DNA of 64,000 bases from Onchidella celtica. Taxonomy: Eukaryota; Mollusca; Gastropoda; Systellommatophora; Onchidiidae. A program made the translations under genes and the position numbers. The stretch lies in NCBI GenBank assembly GCA_963931925.1, contig OZ007569.1, forward strand, positions 26,762,524 through 26,826,523. The letters run 5' to 3'. Shown in pieces: positions 1 to 12,800 of this stretch. How positions within the stretch are numbered: the stretch's first letter is position 1; every line of letters begins with the position of its first letter. The notes under the pieces are model-generated. The model saw nothing but the letters and a program-made list of their open reading frames with translations, had not been told where the DNA came from and searched no databases.

Positions 1-522
1 AATTGTTTTGTTGAGGGGGGGGGGTTCATCTATAAGCACATACGCTCGGAAGAGGGGTTGGGGGAGGGAGGGCGGATAAAAATCGCCCGAGTAGAGTATT
101 TCATACACAATCCTTCAAAATCATTGATGTCAGCATTAATTTTGTCACCCCTAACTACTTGCACAACCCAAAATAACCAGTTTATATAATTTATATAATT
201 ATTCTCTCCTGAGAAGCTCATCAGTCAAAAGAGTCAGTTTTCATCAATCAGAATTGCAATCTCAAAATTAAAATGCGAAACTGTCGTTTCATTTTGACCA
301 TAGATTTACTACACTAACTATGATTTTGACTAATCCGCAGAAATGGTTAGTTTCGCGGAATAACCCTTCATTTTTATCATAATTTTTTATTAAGGTCACA
401 TGACATGGTGTGCTAAATTTAGATGTTGCCATTCAAACACACACAATCAGTATTATGGAAATGATATATCACGACAGTTTATGAATAGTAACCTGAAATT
501 AATGTAAAGATTGTAAAATATA

Positions 523-530
523 TATATAAA
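523..530 (+). promoter_or_regulatory. TATA-like box upstream of BIRC6
   Basis: TATATAAA lies 87 bp before the start codon, inside a short AT run. If used, transcription would start near 550-560. It may be a chance match in AT-rich DNA, and no other core promoter element is obvious. Confidence 0.3.
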
Positions 531-581
531 GAGACATAGATCTAATCGGAATAACAAAAATCTGAAATCTCGAAGCGAGCG

Positions 582-589
582 TGACGTCA
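582..589 (+). promoter_or_regulatory. Palindromic CRE/ATF site (TGACGTCA)
   Basis: The full palindrome TGACGTCA, within the longer palindrome GTGACGTCAC, sits 28 bp before the coding start. This is the consensus for CREB/ATF-type bZIP proteins. Its promoter-proximal position makes it a plausible regulatory element. A second near-match at 5391-5399 is inside a repeat and is probably unrelated. Confidence 0.45.
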
Positions 590-599
590 CTAGAATAGA

Positions 600-617
600 A
601 TGGTCACTGTACAGTAA
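600..617 (+). promoter_or_regulatory. 5-codon upstream ORF overlapping the BIRC6 start
   Basis: An upstream ATG at 600 opens a five-codon frame whose TAA stop (615-617) shares its last A with the BIRC6 ATG (617-619), giving the overlap TAATG. Such a stop-start overlap could permit termination-reinitiation or dampen translation. Whether 600 lies inside the mRNA is unknown. Confidence 0.4.
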
Positions 618-800
618 TGGCGGCGGACACTGACAAACAGTGGGTTATTCGCGAAGACGGATGCTTAACTGTCGACGTTACCACTAATCATGTTACTTAT
701 AATTCTTCATTAAATTCAGTCATCCTGTCTTCAAGAGATCAAGCCGTGACAGTCTTGGACGCATTATCTGGAACCTTTCTGCAAAAATCTGATCTGTCTG
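617..800 (+). CDS. BIRC6: BIRC6 exon 1 (residues 1-61)
   Basis: This exon encodes the N-terminal WD40-like strand segment (VIREDGCLTV, then LNSVILSSRD). The donor is TCTG|GTAAGA and the exon ends in phase 1. The ATG at 617 was chosen because it starts the conserved region. The Ala-rich N-terminal extension of vertebrate BIRC6 is absent. Confidence 0.9.
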
Positions 801-3800
801 GTAAGAATACCAGTGGTCAATTGGGAATCTCAAGAAGTGCAACTGCATCGAATTACATATGATCTATAATTAGTGACACCACTGATGTATTGAACGTAGA
901 TCTAAGTGCTATTCCTTCTTGCTGAAGCCGATAAGCTACTCCCACTGTTATTATCTTGGGGAGGACTTCCGAATGCGTTCCATAGCTCGACCAGTGCATA
1001 GACTAGGCATTGTCAGATTGATATGTAACGATGTGAGGGTCTAGACAGTTTGTATCATCGAGGCCTTAGGCCGATGTTCGTCTGGGCAGTAGTCAGATTG
1101 ACAGATCAGGGAAAGCCGCCGGGGTAGCTATGTACTGTTGGAAGGAGTTCCGTACTCGAGCGCCAAAGACCAGAAACTAACTAAAAGAGATGATACATAG
1201 CTACCCTGGGGGCTTTCCCTGATATGTCAATCTGACTACTGCACAGACGAACATCGGCCTACGGCCTCGATGATACAAACTGACTAGACCCTCACGTCCT
1301 TACTTATCAATCTGACAAAGTGGCGCTCGAGTAAGGTACTCCTCCCTGTAGCCTACTGTTTTCACTTGGGCTACGGAACGCATTCGGAAATCCTTCCTTA
1401 TCTTGTATAGGAATACTTCATGTTAGTATTAGTAGCCTATTCACGTTTTTGCAGTTCTCCACACTCTGAGGTTTCACTGAGTCTTACCAACAAATAGGCC
1501 TACTCAGTAATTGACATACTAGAAGCTTATTTTATTCATGAACACATTCTTGAAGGGAAAATATCTCGTAGGGCCTTGATACTATTGAGCAGTTACAGAT
1601 CCACCTATTTAGTGACCCCTTCGCTTTCAGTCAGCAGCAGTTCAGATTTCATATCATGTGGAGCAAATTGACTTGATCAGATCTGTACCAAATGTGGCTT
1701 AAAAACTGAATCATTCTCGATGAACATCGTGATCACTTGATTATTGAATTAGATACTTCATAACTGTCAGACCTTCCAGCCACTCCACCTCGCCCCATAT
1801 TAATGTAGCGAAGTGCTTATTCGCAGATGTCTGCGAATAAGATCCTGATCTTGTTCGCAGATGGGGCTTTCTTGGTTTTGTGATGTCTGCTACAGAAGAG
1901 TTCCTCCAGATCTGCTGTAGTGCAGTGACTAGCATCTGCGGTTATCAGACTGAGGCTATGGGTTCGATTCCATGCCCGAGCCCTTTTTTTTTTTTTTAAA
2001 CTTAGTAGGTCTGCTCATTATTTACTATTACTCCTGTTAGGAAACGTTTTTTTCTTTTCTAAGGATTTTGCAAAATTGATGTCGTGGGGAAACTGGTCAT
2101 TACTAGTGTGCTCCAGATTACTTCTTTTATTTATTCCTGTTCATTTTATTTACACCTGTTCATGGAATGGGACAGTTGCTAATAGATATGAAATGAAAAT
2201 GTAAATCAGTTTAAACATGTAGTCTAAATGATGCTGTGACTATACTCCGGTCCCGGACTGACGAATAGCCAAATGCCTATACTCCAGTACCAGACTTGTG
2301 TGTACATCAATCGCCAATGACTACCCCAGTCCCTTTTCGCCTGATTAGTCAATCTGACTAGCGCCCATTGATACAAACTGACTAGATAGACCCTCGCGTC
2401 CCCCAGGTCCAACAAAACATGTAGATCTAGATAGATCTAGATCTGTCAACATCCATGCCGCCATTCTGTTTGTTTTCTTACCCTAGCCTAACTTGGCGAT
2501 GAAAGACAGCTTTTCATTGGTCCGGGACCAGAGCATAGCTATTTAATCAGTGTGAACTGAAAATTACATCTCTCTCTGCGGTAACTTAGATGTATCCTGT
2601 ATTTACTGAAATTATATTTTGGGGGTCTTCTGCTTCAGCTATTTGTTATATATATATGTTTTGTTTTATTACTTTTTTGTAGTTCTAAACTGGGGACCTT
2701 GCTCTTCTTCTTCTGGTAAAGATCTATCATCTGTGTCAGATTCATCATTATCATTTGAATCTGCATCTTGAACCAGAGATTGTAAGAAATGGAAGGCTAT
2801 ATCACATTAGTTTCATCTGGTAAACAACTGCACTTTCGCGTTGTTTTGTTTGGCTTGTAACTCTTCAACGGAAAGAGATATCGACATCCGGGTTTCAGCA
2901 GAAGAAAACCTCAAAGTGTTTCTTGCAAGAAAAAAAGTGATGGGATTTCGAGGCCAGGGTTCTTTAAGCTAAAGCGCCTGCTCTACGAATGGTACTGCGG
3001 GCATATATTGACATGAACTGGGCAGATCTAGATGAGGCCTTGCCAAGGGAAAACCTGACTCCGCCCTCCTTCCCTCCCCCGTCCGCCTCCCCAAGCAATT
3101 TCTCCTATCCATCCCATCTCTTTCTCTTCCCCATCTCAATTCTCTCTCCCATCTCAATTCTCTCCCTCTCCTCTCGTCCATCTCTCCTTCCCTCCCTCCC
3201 TGACAGATGCTCTAATGCCAGATGTGCTCATAGTCTCCCTTAGCTTAGACGACTTGACAAAGCTTTTACAGTTTTCAAAAGGCACTGCAACAGTAACTTC
3301 TTGAAACAACCTGAACACATTTTATACTTAGTTCAACAATCATTTTTCGAACGCTACACAATACGCAGTGACAGTGACACAGACTGCTTGAGCGCAACTC
3401 TAGATCTAGATCTAGGTCACGTTAATAAGGGAACTTTGATATAGTGCAAATAATAATAAACTTATTTTCACACTACGGATCCTTACAAAATACATTGGAT
3501 GTGATGTTTTAAGTTGATTTTCGACCAACAGTGTGTGAAGAAAGTTTTAGGAAAGGCGAAGAGCGAAGACAGGGTGAAGCGGGCACCGAGTGCAAGTTTT
3601 GATCATGCTTTTTGATTCTACTCGACGGAAGTGCGTCTCTATTTTTGCGGCTCAAAAGGTTTTCATACAAATAATAGTAAAGACTGATTTTTTTTCAAAA
3701 TGAATTTGTCCACATAACTCTTCGTTAAAAACTGATGCAGTACACCAAGTTTCATCACTTTTTGTGGTGAATTTTTAGCCGCTTACAGGTTCACCCTCTA

Positions 3801-6800
3801 GCTCAATTATAGTAAGATGATTTACTGTTGCTATATTGCATCGGGGTGTTCCGATAGGGTCTTTTCCTTGTAGCATGCTATCGCAACGGGACGTTATGAA
3901 TTAGCAAGCAAATTTATGGGTTATCATGGAATTGTAAGGAGGGGCAGCCAGCCAATTTAAAATGGATAAACAGAAGCATGAATTTTAATTCACATCTGAT
4001 CTTTATCACTCACTAGATCTGAAGAGAACTTTGTATAATATGTCTGACATTAGTTACTGCCCAGTGAAAACATAATTGCGTCTTTTTTCACTGTTTCATT
4101 TTCATGCCACTCTTTTTTTTTTTTTAAACTGAAATTTATTGTTTTCTTGATATGAAAGGATGGTCGGTGTAAAAAGTTGCATTTTGCATTCCTCTCTTAT
4201 CTCCAAAATTTCCATTCAGTCCTCATCAATTTAAATTCATAGTTGGTAAGAACCAGGAGGAAACGATGGAGTGAAGTTAGTTTACGTTGCATTTAACTCT
4301 AAAATTCACATTCATCCAACTAAGTTAGAATGCATCCCACACCAGAATGACAGGTACCCAATCCAGCATGCCCAAACAGTGGGGAAATAGCTGTTCCTCA
4401 TTAGGCTGAGTAAAACTCTAACTCAAACTGTCAGAAACACTTATTTCACATTTTTATTCTTGCAACTCTTAAGGTGCTCTAATGAAATTAATGGCATGGC
4501 TAACTTGCCACCTGGGTGCCCTGATTTATAATTTTACATTTTCCAGTCCTTACTGAAATGGAAATTATAGCCTCTGTCATCCACGACAAAGAATTCTGGC
4601 ATGCTTTATCTATACTATATATATTTGTGGACTTGAGATTTTCCGTTGCAAAAGGCTTCTGAACCACTCAACACTCAGACTTCAAATTTTATATGGTGCA
4701 TCAGAATGGATGTAAGGCTGCACAGTTTTTAATAGAAGTCTCAAATCGGTGTAGTTTTTTTGATTGGAAATTTATTGTTTCCCCAATTTTAGATCTATTT
4801 CGAGTCATGGTTCGCCATTTTAAGTTTTCGTTATCACTTCCTGCGCCGATGTGTTCACTATCAAACACTAACCCGTGCGCAAATCATGCTGTTGAACGGG
4901 ATGCGCAGGGTGTCAACTCACAAAGGCAGAGCAGTAAGACTTATTTAAAAACAAACGAACAAAAATAAAATAAACAAAAATAGGAACAGGCAAGATGAAG
5001 CAGGTCCATAATAACCGCCCAGAACTGAAACTAATATTCAAACCGATTTATCCCGGGCAGGGCCGGGGACCTCAGCTAGTTGAGAAATAAATGAATTCAC
5101 TAAAAATTGCCCTAGTCTTTATGGAAGTGAAATGCTAAATGGTGATGCGTGACATTATCGATGAGATGAACAAAGTTATAAAAATGATCAACGCTAAATT
5201 TACACTTTAAAAGTAGTTTCTACTGGCCTTCAGTTTGTTATCTCGTGTCATACTACATTGATATACAAGACATCTTGCTAGTACTACTTCTAGTATGTAC
5301 TAACTGATGAAGAATTAATAACAATAACATACTTGTTGGGAGACATACATATACTATGCTTGTAATTCATGCTTTGTGGGCACCTGGAACGTGACGTCAT
5401 TCATAGCCTTTCCTGTGATGTTCTTCCTCTCAAAAAACAACAGGGAGATGCTGCAAGGCCGGGGGGGGGGGGGGGTAGGTAGGTTATCACAGACAAGGGT
5501 GGGCTAAACTATCCAGGATTCCAGGGGCCAGAACTAGAGGAGGTAGGTTAGACTACAAAACTGATAACATTATATCAGTGTGTGTGCAGCTGATCGGGCA
5601 TTTTAAAGGATTGTTTTACCTCCCCAGGCCATAAAGGTGATCTGTTGGAATGTGTGTATCTACCAGAGAAGGATAAAACTGTATTCTGTGATGGCTGTGC
5701 TGTGGGTGTTAGGGGAGACCTGCAGGGTATTTTGTTACTTGACACAGCCTTGCAGACTCCTATTGCCAAGACTGAGGACATTGTGAAAATAGAATTGCCA
5801 TTGGTGGAGGTAAGTAGAAGTTGTGATTTGATTTTTGATATGGAAGAGAAGAGGTATTAGGTCCAAGTTGTGATTTGATTTTTGATGTGGAAGAGAAGAG
5901 CTATTAGGTCCAGCATTGTTTTGTCAAACTGAAAAAAAAACAAGAAAAATGTATTAAAGCTGAATTCTTATGTACTCTCACCTTAGTTTAATAAGAACCA
6001 TGAGAAAAATTTGGCAAATTAACTTTATTACAGTTTATGTGTTGCTTAATACAAGGCAACTTGGAAGCTCCAGGGGACATAATGTGAAAAGGAAACATCA
6101 GATGGCATTAAGTCAAGCAATTCTAATCAGTGTCTGAACATGGCACTGGAACAAAATTTATCGTAAATTTTAAGTTGAACTAGAAATTTGCTTTCTGCCC
6201 CCACCAAAATTGATCATAATGCTTTCATTGCACAGGCAACTCAGCTGCGAAGGATTTTAGTTGCAACAGAACTAAGCACAAAAGACTATGTGGATGACTT
6301 TTTGAAAGAACTGACACATGGCATTCAGGATGCTCAGGATGCAACTCAGGGCAATCACAAAACATCAAAGGTGGGTATCACAATATCTAGCAATGAAAGT
6401 GAAAGTTTTTTTATTCAGTGCAAGTGTTTTTAGCTTTATGCACTGGAAAGTACACTCCATTCCAAGCATTTTGCCCAGCTGAGTTATTTTAAGGAACTTA
6501 TCACATTGCGCTTTGTGATCACATGCTGACTGCTTGACCATTCTAGAATGCATGGCCCATCGCCTTGCCATGCTGGTTTTGACAGGGGGTAGGTAGATGT
6601 TTGCAAGCAGTACGTGAAAAGTAAAAAAACAAAAATTTTTAGGACATGTGTATACAAAAAGAAGTATTCAAGACTTTCCCCGTCAACAACGAAACTGCTG
6701 CTCCACGTAGTTCACGAAATTATTTATACATAATTATGAAACAAGTTCAGTAGACTTTTAAAAACTGCTTTTTCGCTGAGTAAAAAGATTGTCATCTGCA

Positions 6801-9800
6801 TATCATTTGATTAGATAGACCTATTTTCTGATCAGTTGCCAAGTTTCATTCATGTTGGTTAAGAAGCACAGTACAAGTGTATACAAGAGAACGACCCTCT
6901 TTCACACGTGATCCAAAAATTGACCTGCTAGCAGTGTGCCCAAGTAGCATTGCTACAGTATCAGTATTATGGGGCAGATAAGATTCTAATAATTTGTTTG
7001 TAGCAAGATATTTACATTTTCCTGTAGGTTGGCATTACAAAGGAAGTTAATTCTGTAACCGAACTTTGCTGCACAGATTAGTAAAGGATCGGCTTTGTCA
7101 GTTATGAATTGAAATTATAGTTAAGGGCGAGAAAAATAAACCTGGTATATTCAGAAGCAATCTAGAAATAAGTTTTAAACCAACTTTCTGTCAAAGGAAA
7201 CAACACTTTTTAAATTATAACTGACATAACCATGTAAATTTGATGTCATTTTAAGATTCTTGACATGAAAAGTACATATCAGTAAGTAGTACCTCAAACC
7301 CTTTTATTCATGTTCAGAAATTTTGCATAAATGCCAGTGTATACATGATAAGAGATAAGAGGTCATAATTTAAAAAAATACTTCAAGTTCATGAGGCACC
7401 TTGTATATTTTCCCCAGTGGGCCACAGTTTGCTTACAAATGCAGCACATGGTCCTCAAATCAGTCTGTTCTGCTCTCATGGATGAGCTCACGAAGACAAA
7501 TCAAACAGGCCAAGGTTTTCCTGTGGCCTCTGCCATCGTTGACCGCCTGGGCTTTCTGTTGCCAAGCAGCCGCGTGGAGATAATGAAAGAGCCAGTGAAT
7601 AGGGCATTAATGTACAGTGAGGCAGCAAGGAGAGAAACATTTGCAAACTGGCCACATATGAACTACAAGTAGGACTTGTATTGAAGCTTCATTGTGATTT
7701 TGTGCTGTACTACTACTAGTATTAATCACTTCATTTGAAGTTGCCTATTGTGAACTGTGAATTAAGTTATGTACACTTCTTAATCCTTTTATTCGTTGTC
7801 CATTTTACTAAGCTTATTTATCACCGTATTGGGTTCTGCTCATGCAGATCTCTAATTTGGCTTTCCACAGTTAACTGTCTATGTGAACTGTTACCAGTAT
7901 CCAAATTTTGACTGTTTTATTTAAACAAGGTAGATTTGTTAGATGAAAGATCCCAATGCTGACTACATGAGTAAAGAATATTCTTATCATCTCTGCCATT
8001 TCCACTTATTCAAAATGTAGCTATGCAGCTGCTGGGCATTGGTGAACTTTTGTTACTCTTAAGCACCAAGTTTGTTCTCATGACTATTTCATCCTCATTC
8101 TGTTCAAAATATAGATGTTTTGAACATACTCAGTCTTATTTTTTTGCCTTTGTATTTCAGATGGGCATTGCCAGAACCAATGGCTCAGGCAGGGTTTTTT
8201 CACCATCCCAATTTACAGGGGGATGACAGGGCAATGTGCTTTACATGCAATGTCTGTTTAGTGTGCTGGGAACCAACTGATGAACCATGGTAGGTGATAA
8301 GCGTCAGCATTTCTTAATAGTTTGCTCTGGTTTTTCATACTCTTGTTTGCATCATTTAATATATGTTAAACCAGGATGAATACTGATAGATAAAGGCTGG
8401 AATTATTTGTTGTAGGCTTTTTAACATATTGTGTATCTACTGCTGACAAGAAGTAGGGTTTCAGTCAGTCTTGATAAAATTGTCTCGTGTTATAGATTCT
8501 TCAGTCAACTCTAATACAAGGAGTTTACATTGCCATTTGGGTTGACACTCGCAGATTAATGTATTCCATTATTTGGCAGTCTAGGAACAATGCAACTTGT
8601 TGTTTCCAATCCAGGAATGCAGTTTGCATGTGTATATCTTGTGGACAGATGTATTTACGTGAAAGCTATTTTTATTTCTTAATGTTGGAGAGAGAACAAA
8701 GGAAAAGACTAAAGAGGGTGTTTTTTGTGGGAGTAGGATTGTTTCTGTTGCAATTTGGACCCAAAGCAAGGGAAAAAATGCACACCCTAAGCATTTGCAA
8801 CCTCACAGCATTGGAGTTGGTATTGGCTTGAATAAAGTAGATAGCAAATACATCATTATGTAAATGTGCTGAGTGCAAGGAGATCATCTCTGTCAGAATT
8901 TGAATTAGAAATATCATACAGATGTACATACTGACTGAAGTGATTTTTCATTGCCAGTAAGAAAATGAGATGAAATAAACAGTTCGTATGAATAAATTAC
9001 CATCATACCGTCTTTGTCCAAAGCCATTTGTCATGACTGCAAATTTGGGCGATCAATGTCGTGCTCTTGATGAAACTAAATGTGACTACTGGTAGCTAGT
9101 TTAAAGGTATTCTGCATAATCTCTCCTTATGAAAGGAAAGGTTGTGCCCAAGAGGATAAAGGCGAAAGCTGGTGAAAGAAAAGAAGTTGGAAAATCAGTA
9201 GGATTTTAGTGAGAGTCAGATAGTCGATTATCATTATCCTGTTGCTTTGAAGGAACATCAGTAGCACAGTATAATGTATTGTAAGGCACTCACATTTGAT
9301 ACCTTATGTTTTCTCAGGTCAGAACATGAGCGCCATTCACAGCTGTGTCCGTATATCAAAGGAGAGTACACACAAAATGTTCCTCTCACAGTGACATATG
9401 CAACACAGCCAGCTCAGTATCATGGAGATTCTCCACAACAGGTTAATTCTTTGCATGTTTGTGGCAGTTGAATTTATCACATATATGTAAGCTAAAGTGA
9501 TGGAAATGTTCAATACTAAAAGGTAAAATAACATTTTATAGCAGATTTCAGCCCATAAACCTTTGGTGTTATTTGATTAGGTTATGTGATAGTGAAAAGG
9601 AAATCAGTGATTTTAAGAAAGGCAATTTTATTCATGTGCACAACTTCAAAATGTCCTTGAAGTTTCCATGTAATTGTTTTGCTATATTAGACATGTTTCC
9701 AGGTGCTATTATCAGTATGCAATCCCCTTGAAAACAAAACCAGCTAGGACATAGTAATATCATATTAAGAGAAGGAAGTTTCACATGAAAAATTTCAACA

Positions 9801-12800
9801 CATAGCATGAATAGTGTCATCTTTTTTGTGTATGAATTAAAATGATAATTGTTTCATCCACTTAGAAAATCGCATGCTTGAGTTCCACGTTCAACGAGGA
9901 CTTTATTGCAACGTCAACAAGGGATGGGAACATTGTTGTCTGGGATATTAGTCATATACTGAAGGTAAGTTTGCATTGATCAAGATAACGTTTTATTTAT
10001 TTTTAATTTTTTGTTTAGAATCTGAAATTAAGTAATCTCTGCTATACTTCTTACTGAAAATAGTTTAGCTATTCTCAATGTTTTGAGATAGAGAATTGAT
10101 GGGATTCATTGATTGATATTGGATTCCTGTATGTCTTAATATTTTACTGATTTGTGTATATCAGAGAATTTAGAAAGTAAAATCTACATGCGAAAGCAAT
10201 AGTTATAGGGCCAATGTTTTGAAATTTGATTTCCATAGGTATGATTACCTCCTTAGCTATGCATAAGTCATGAGAATGTGCTAGGTTGGTTTTTTTTGTT
10301 AGTGTGTGAATGCTTTTTGCTGTGAGGAGTATTATCTAGCAATGACAATGAAAAATTTTTTATTCAATTTAAGTGTTTTAGCTTTGTGCACTGGAAAGTA
10401 CGCTCCATTCCAAGCATTTTGCATTTTAAAAATTCATCCAAAAATAAAGAAGTTACGGGGTCTTAAGTACATCAGAATATAGAACACATTTATAGAGGAA
10501 AATATCCTCCAAAAACAGACTTACTAGCCATGAGTTTTTTTTTTTAAATTGACCATATCTCAGTCTCAAATTTGACTATCCGGATGAAACTTAGCTTTCA
10601 TTCACAAAAACTATAATTTCATTATTTTTTAGTTTTGTTTTCAAAATGGTGGTTTGAATAATCTCGATCTAGACGGTAAAACAGGCCTACAACACAAAAT
10701 TCTGTAGCCTTCGACAGTGCTTTCTTAAACCTTTTAGTTCGGCAAGTCCAATATTCATGAAAAGGATAGAGAGAAATTGGGTCAATGTCAACTCTCACTA
10801 TTAATGCAATGTGATATTTTTTTTGTGATGTCATATTTTGTTAATATTTTATATTAAAATCACTTTCCGCCTTTGTTTTATCGTTTAAACGTGAGCTGAT
10901 TACTGAAGGATAATCAACACAGACATGAACAAACATTTATGATAATGATTTGTATCGTCCGTTTATATCCTGTCACCCCGGACATATTTAACGGAGGAAT
11001 AGAGTAATGAATAAAATATGTGTAACCAGCCCAGCTGAGTTACTGTAAGCGACCAATCACAATGCGCTGACCACTTGACTATTCTAGATCGCGGGGTTAC
11101 TCAGAATGCATGGCCGATCGCCTTGCCATGCCGGTTTTGACAGGGGGTAGGTAGATATTTGCAAGCGGTATGTTGAAAAGTAAAAAACACAAAAATGTCA
11201 AATTTTAGGACATGAAAGAAGAGGTATTCAAGACTTTGCCTGTCGACGACGAAACTGCTGCACCATATAGTTTGCGAAATCATAACGATGAAACAAGTTG
11301 GGCAGACTTTAAACTGCCTTGTCGCTGAGTAAAAAGATCGTTGTCTGCATATCCATAGTCGGACCTACTTTCAAATCGGTTGCCAAGTTTCATTCATTTT
11401 GGTTAGGAAACAATATGGTATAAATGTGTGAGTATACAAGAGAATGTTCCTCCTTCACACACGGTCCAAAAATAGCCTGCTATCAGTGACCTAATTCGGG
11501 CCCATGGCAATGTGCCCAATTGGCATTGCTATTTTATCCATATATTTGCTTAAATATTTGAAGAAAAAAAAAATTTAAAGAGTTGGAGCAAGGCTTGGAA
11601 CAAAGTTAAAATGTGGCCACCAAAAAGTAAAGAGAAAAGATTGTTGAAAAGCCCAATCTCAGATAAAAACAATTTTAAGAATTTGTACAGGAAATAAACA
11701 AGCTTGCGAATGTAGATCCTTCTTCAGATAAAAAAATGTTTATGAGTGAAACAATTCATGAAAACGAATTGCAGAACAGCTACCAGTAAGAAATCAACAA
11801 CCAAACTGACAAAACTGACAGTGAATTGTTTAAATACTTAAATTTGTCTGCTTACTCACGCAGAAACATTGCCAGTTTGATATTGATCTCACCAATGCAC
11901 TGGTAGCATTGAAGACGGGTTTGCAGATAGAGCGATCAGACAGTCAGCAACAACGAGGAACTTCAAAGTAAGTGTGAACAAATGTGGGCATTCATTTAGT
12001 TCTGTTATTTGAGTTAAGTGTGTTTTCAAACTACTGTTTGATGTATCATATCAGCACTGACAAAGTTTATTACCAAAAAAAAACCTCAGAAAATTTGTGG
12101 AATTGCAGCAAGGCTTGAAGCAAAGCTAGAATGTGTCAAAAAGAAAAAATTTCTATGTTGCGAGGCCTCTCTTTCACTTCATATTATCAGTTACTATAAA
12201 GGTGAAGTCTATCAATTTGAGGAATAGGAAATGTTTTGCTCGGATTGGAGGTAGAATCATGACAGGTCGCTGTGTAATTCATAGAGAAGAAGAAGAAAAT
12301 AGGCAAAAAGTATGCAAATTTAAAAAAACTTTTTTTGCTTTAGCATTTGTTTTATTACTGTTATTTAAATTGAATGATTTAATTTGTTTGTCCAGGAAAG
12401 AAAGTGGAGATCTTGATTCTGTCTTTGATGATGTGCAGGAGATTCCCCTTCATGACAAACATAAAGAGGGTAGGCGTACTTTTATTTGGTTTATGAGAAT
12501 CCATTTTTGATATGGATTTAAGGAAAATCCAGATATAGAAACATATTCAGCAGATTGCCTCCAAAATTCATGAATTTTGGAGAGACTGAGGAATCAGTAA
12601 ACGGCCACGGGACTTTTTTGCATTGCCGATTCGGAACGGTAACACGGTGTGCCCGTTATATCAGCTTTGCCATATTCGCTGTGTTTACTCATCAGTTTAA
12701 CGCGGAAAATGACATTGATTTATCATAAAACTTACAGCCTATCAGACTAAAGCATGAATGATAGCCTGGTCACGGCTGTTCGAAATGGCCTGAGAGTGTG

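Larger units (their letters stand above)
801..5627. other. Intron 1: repeat-rich, no gene
   Basis: This 4.8 kb intron holds the foldback (905-1425), a perfect palindrome (1816-1841), a tRNA-like remnant (1914-1984), a related repeat fragment (2224-2415), a pyrimidine-rich tract (3055-3210) and an older repeat carrying a Helitron (about 4440-5460), plus a G15 run (5461-5475). Between 3210 and 4440 I see nothing beyond AT-rich intronic DNA. Confidence 0.7.

Noticed and set aside
1-470. A divergently transcribed neighbour gene at the left edge
   Set aside because: The only - strand frame (30-221) is short and without recognisable content; nothing supports a gene.
1914-1984. A functional tRNA gene
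   Set aside because: The T-arm is good but the anticodon arm does not pair; better read as a SINE head or pseudogene.
2641-2668. CRISPR-like or regularly spaced repeats
   Set aside because: Only AT/TA microsatellite patches were seen; the window is eukaryotic and has no spacer array.
2969-3243. Overlapping frames on both strands rich in Arg/Glu or Pro/Ser
   Set aside because: Produced by the pyrimidine-rich tract; no homology expected.
4693-4968. A 91-codon frame in intron 1
   Set aside because: Lies inside the non-autonomous Helitron and does not resemble a RepHel protein.
5391-5399. A second CRE-like site
   Set aside because: It lies in a decayed repeat far inside intron 1, with no promoter context.
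12133-12510. A 125-codon + strand frame
   Set aside because: Its end is exon 9 read through from intron 8. The conserved phase and the TGTCCAG acceptor show that only 12396-12469 is coding.
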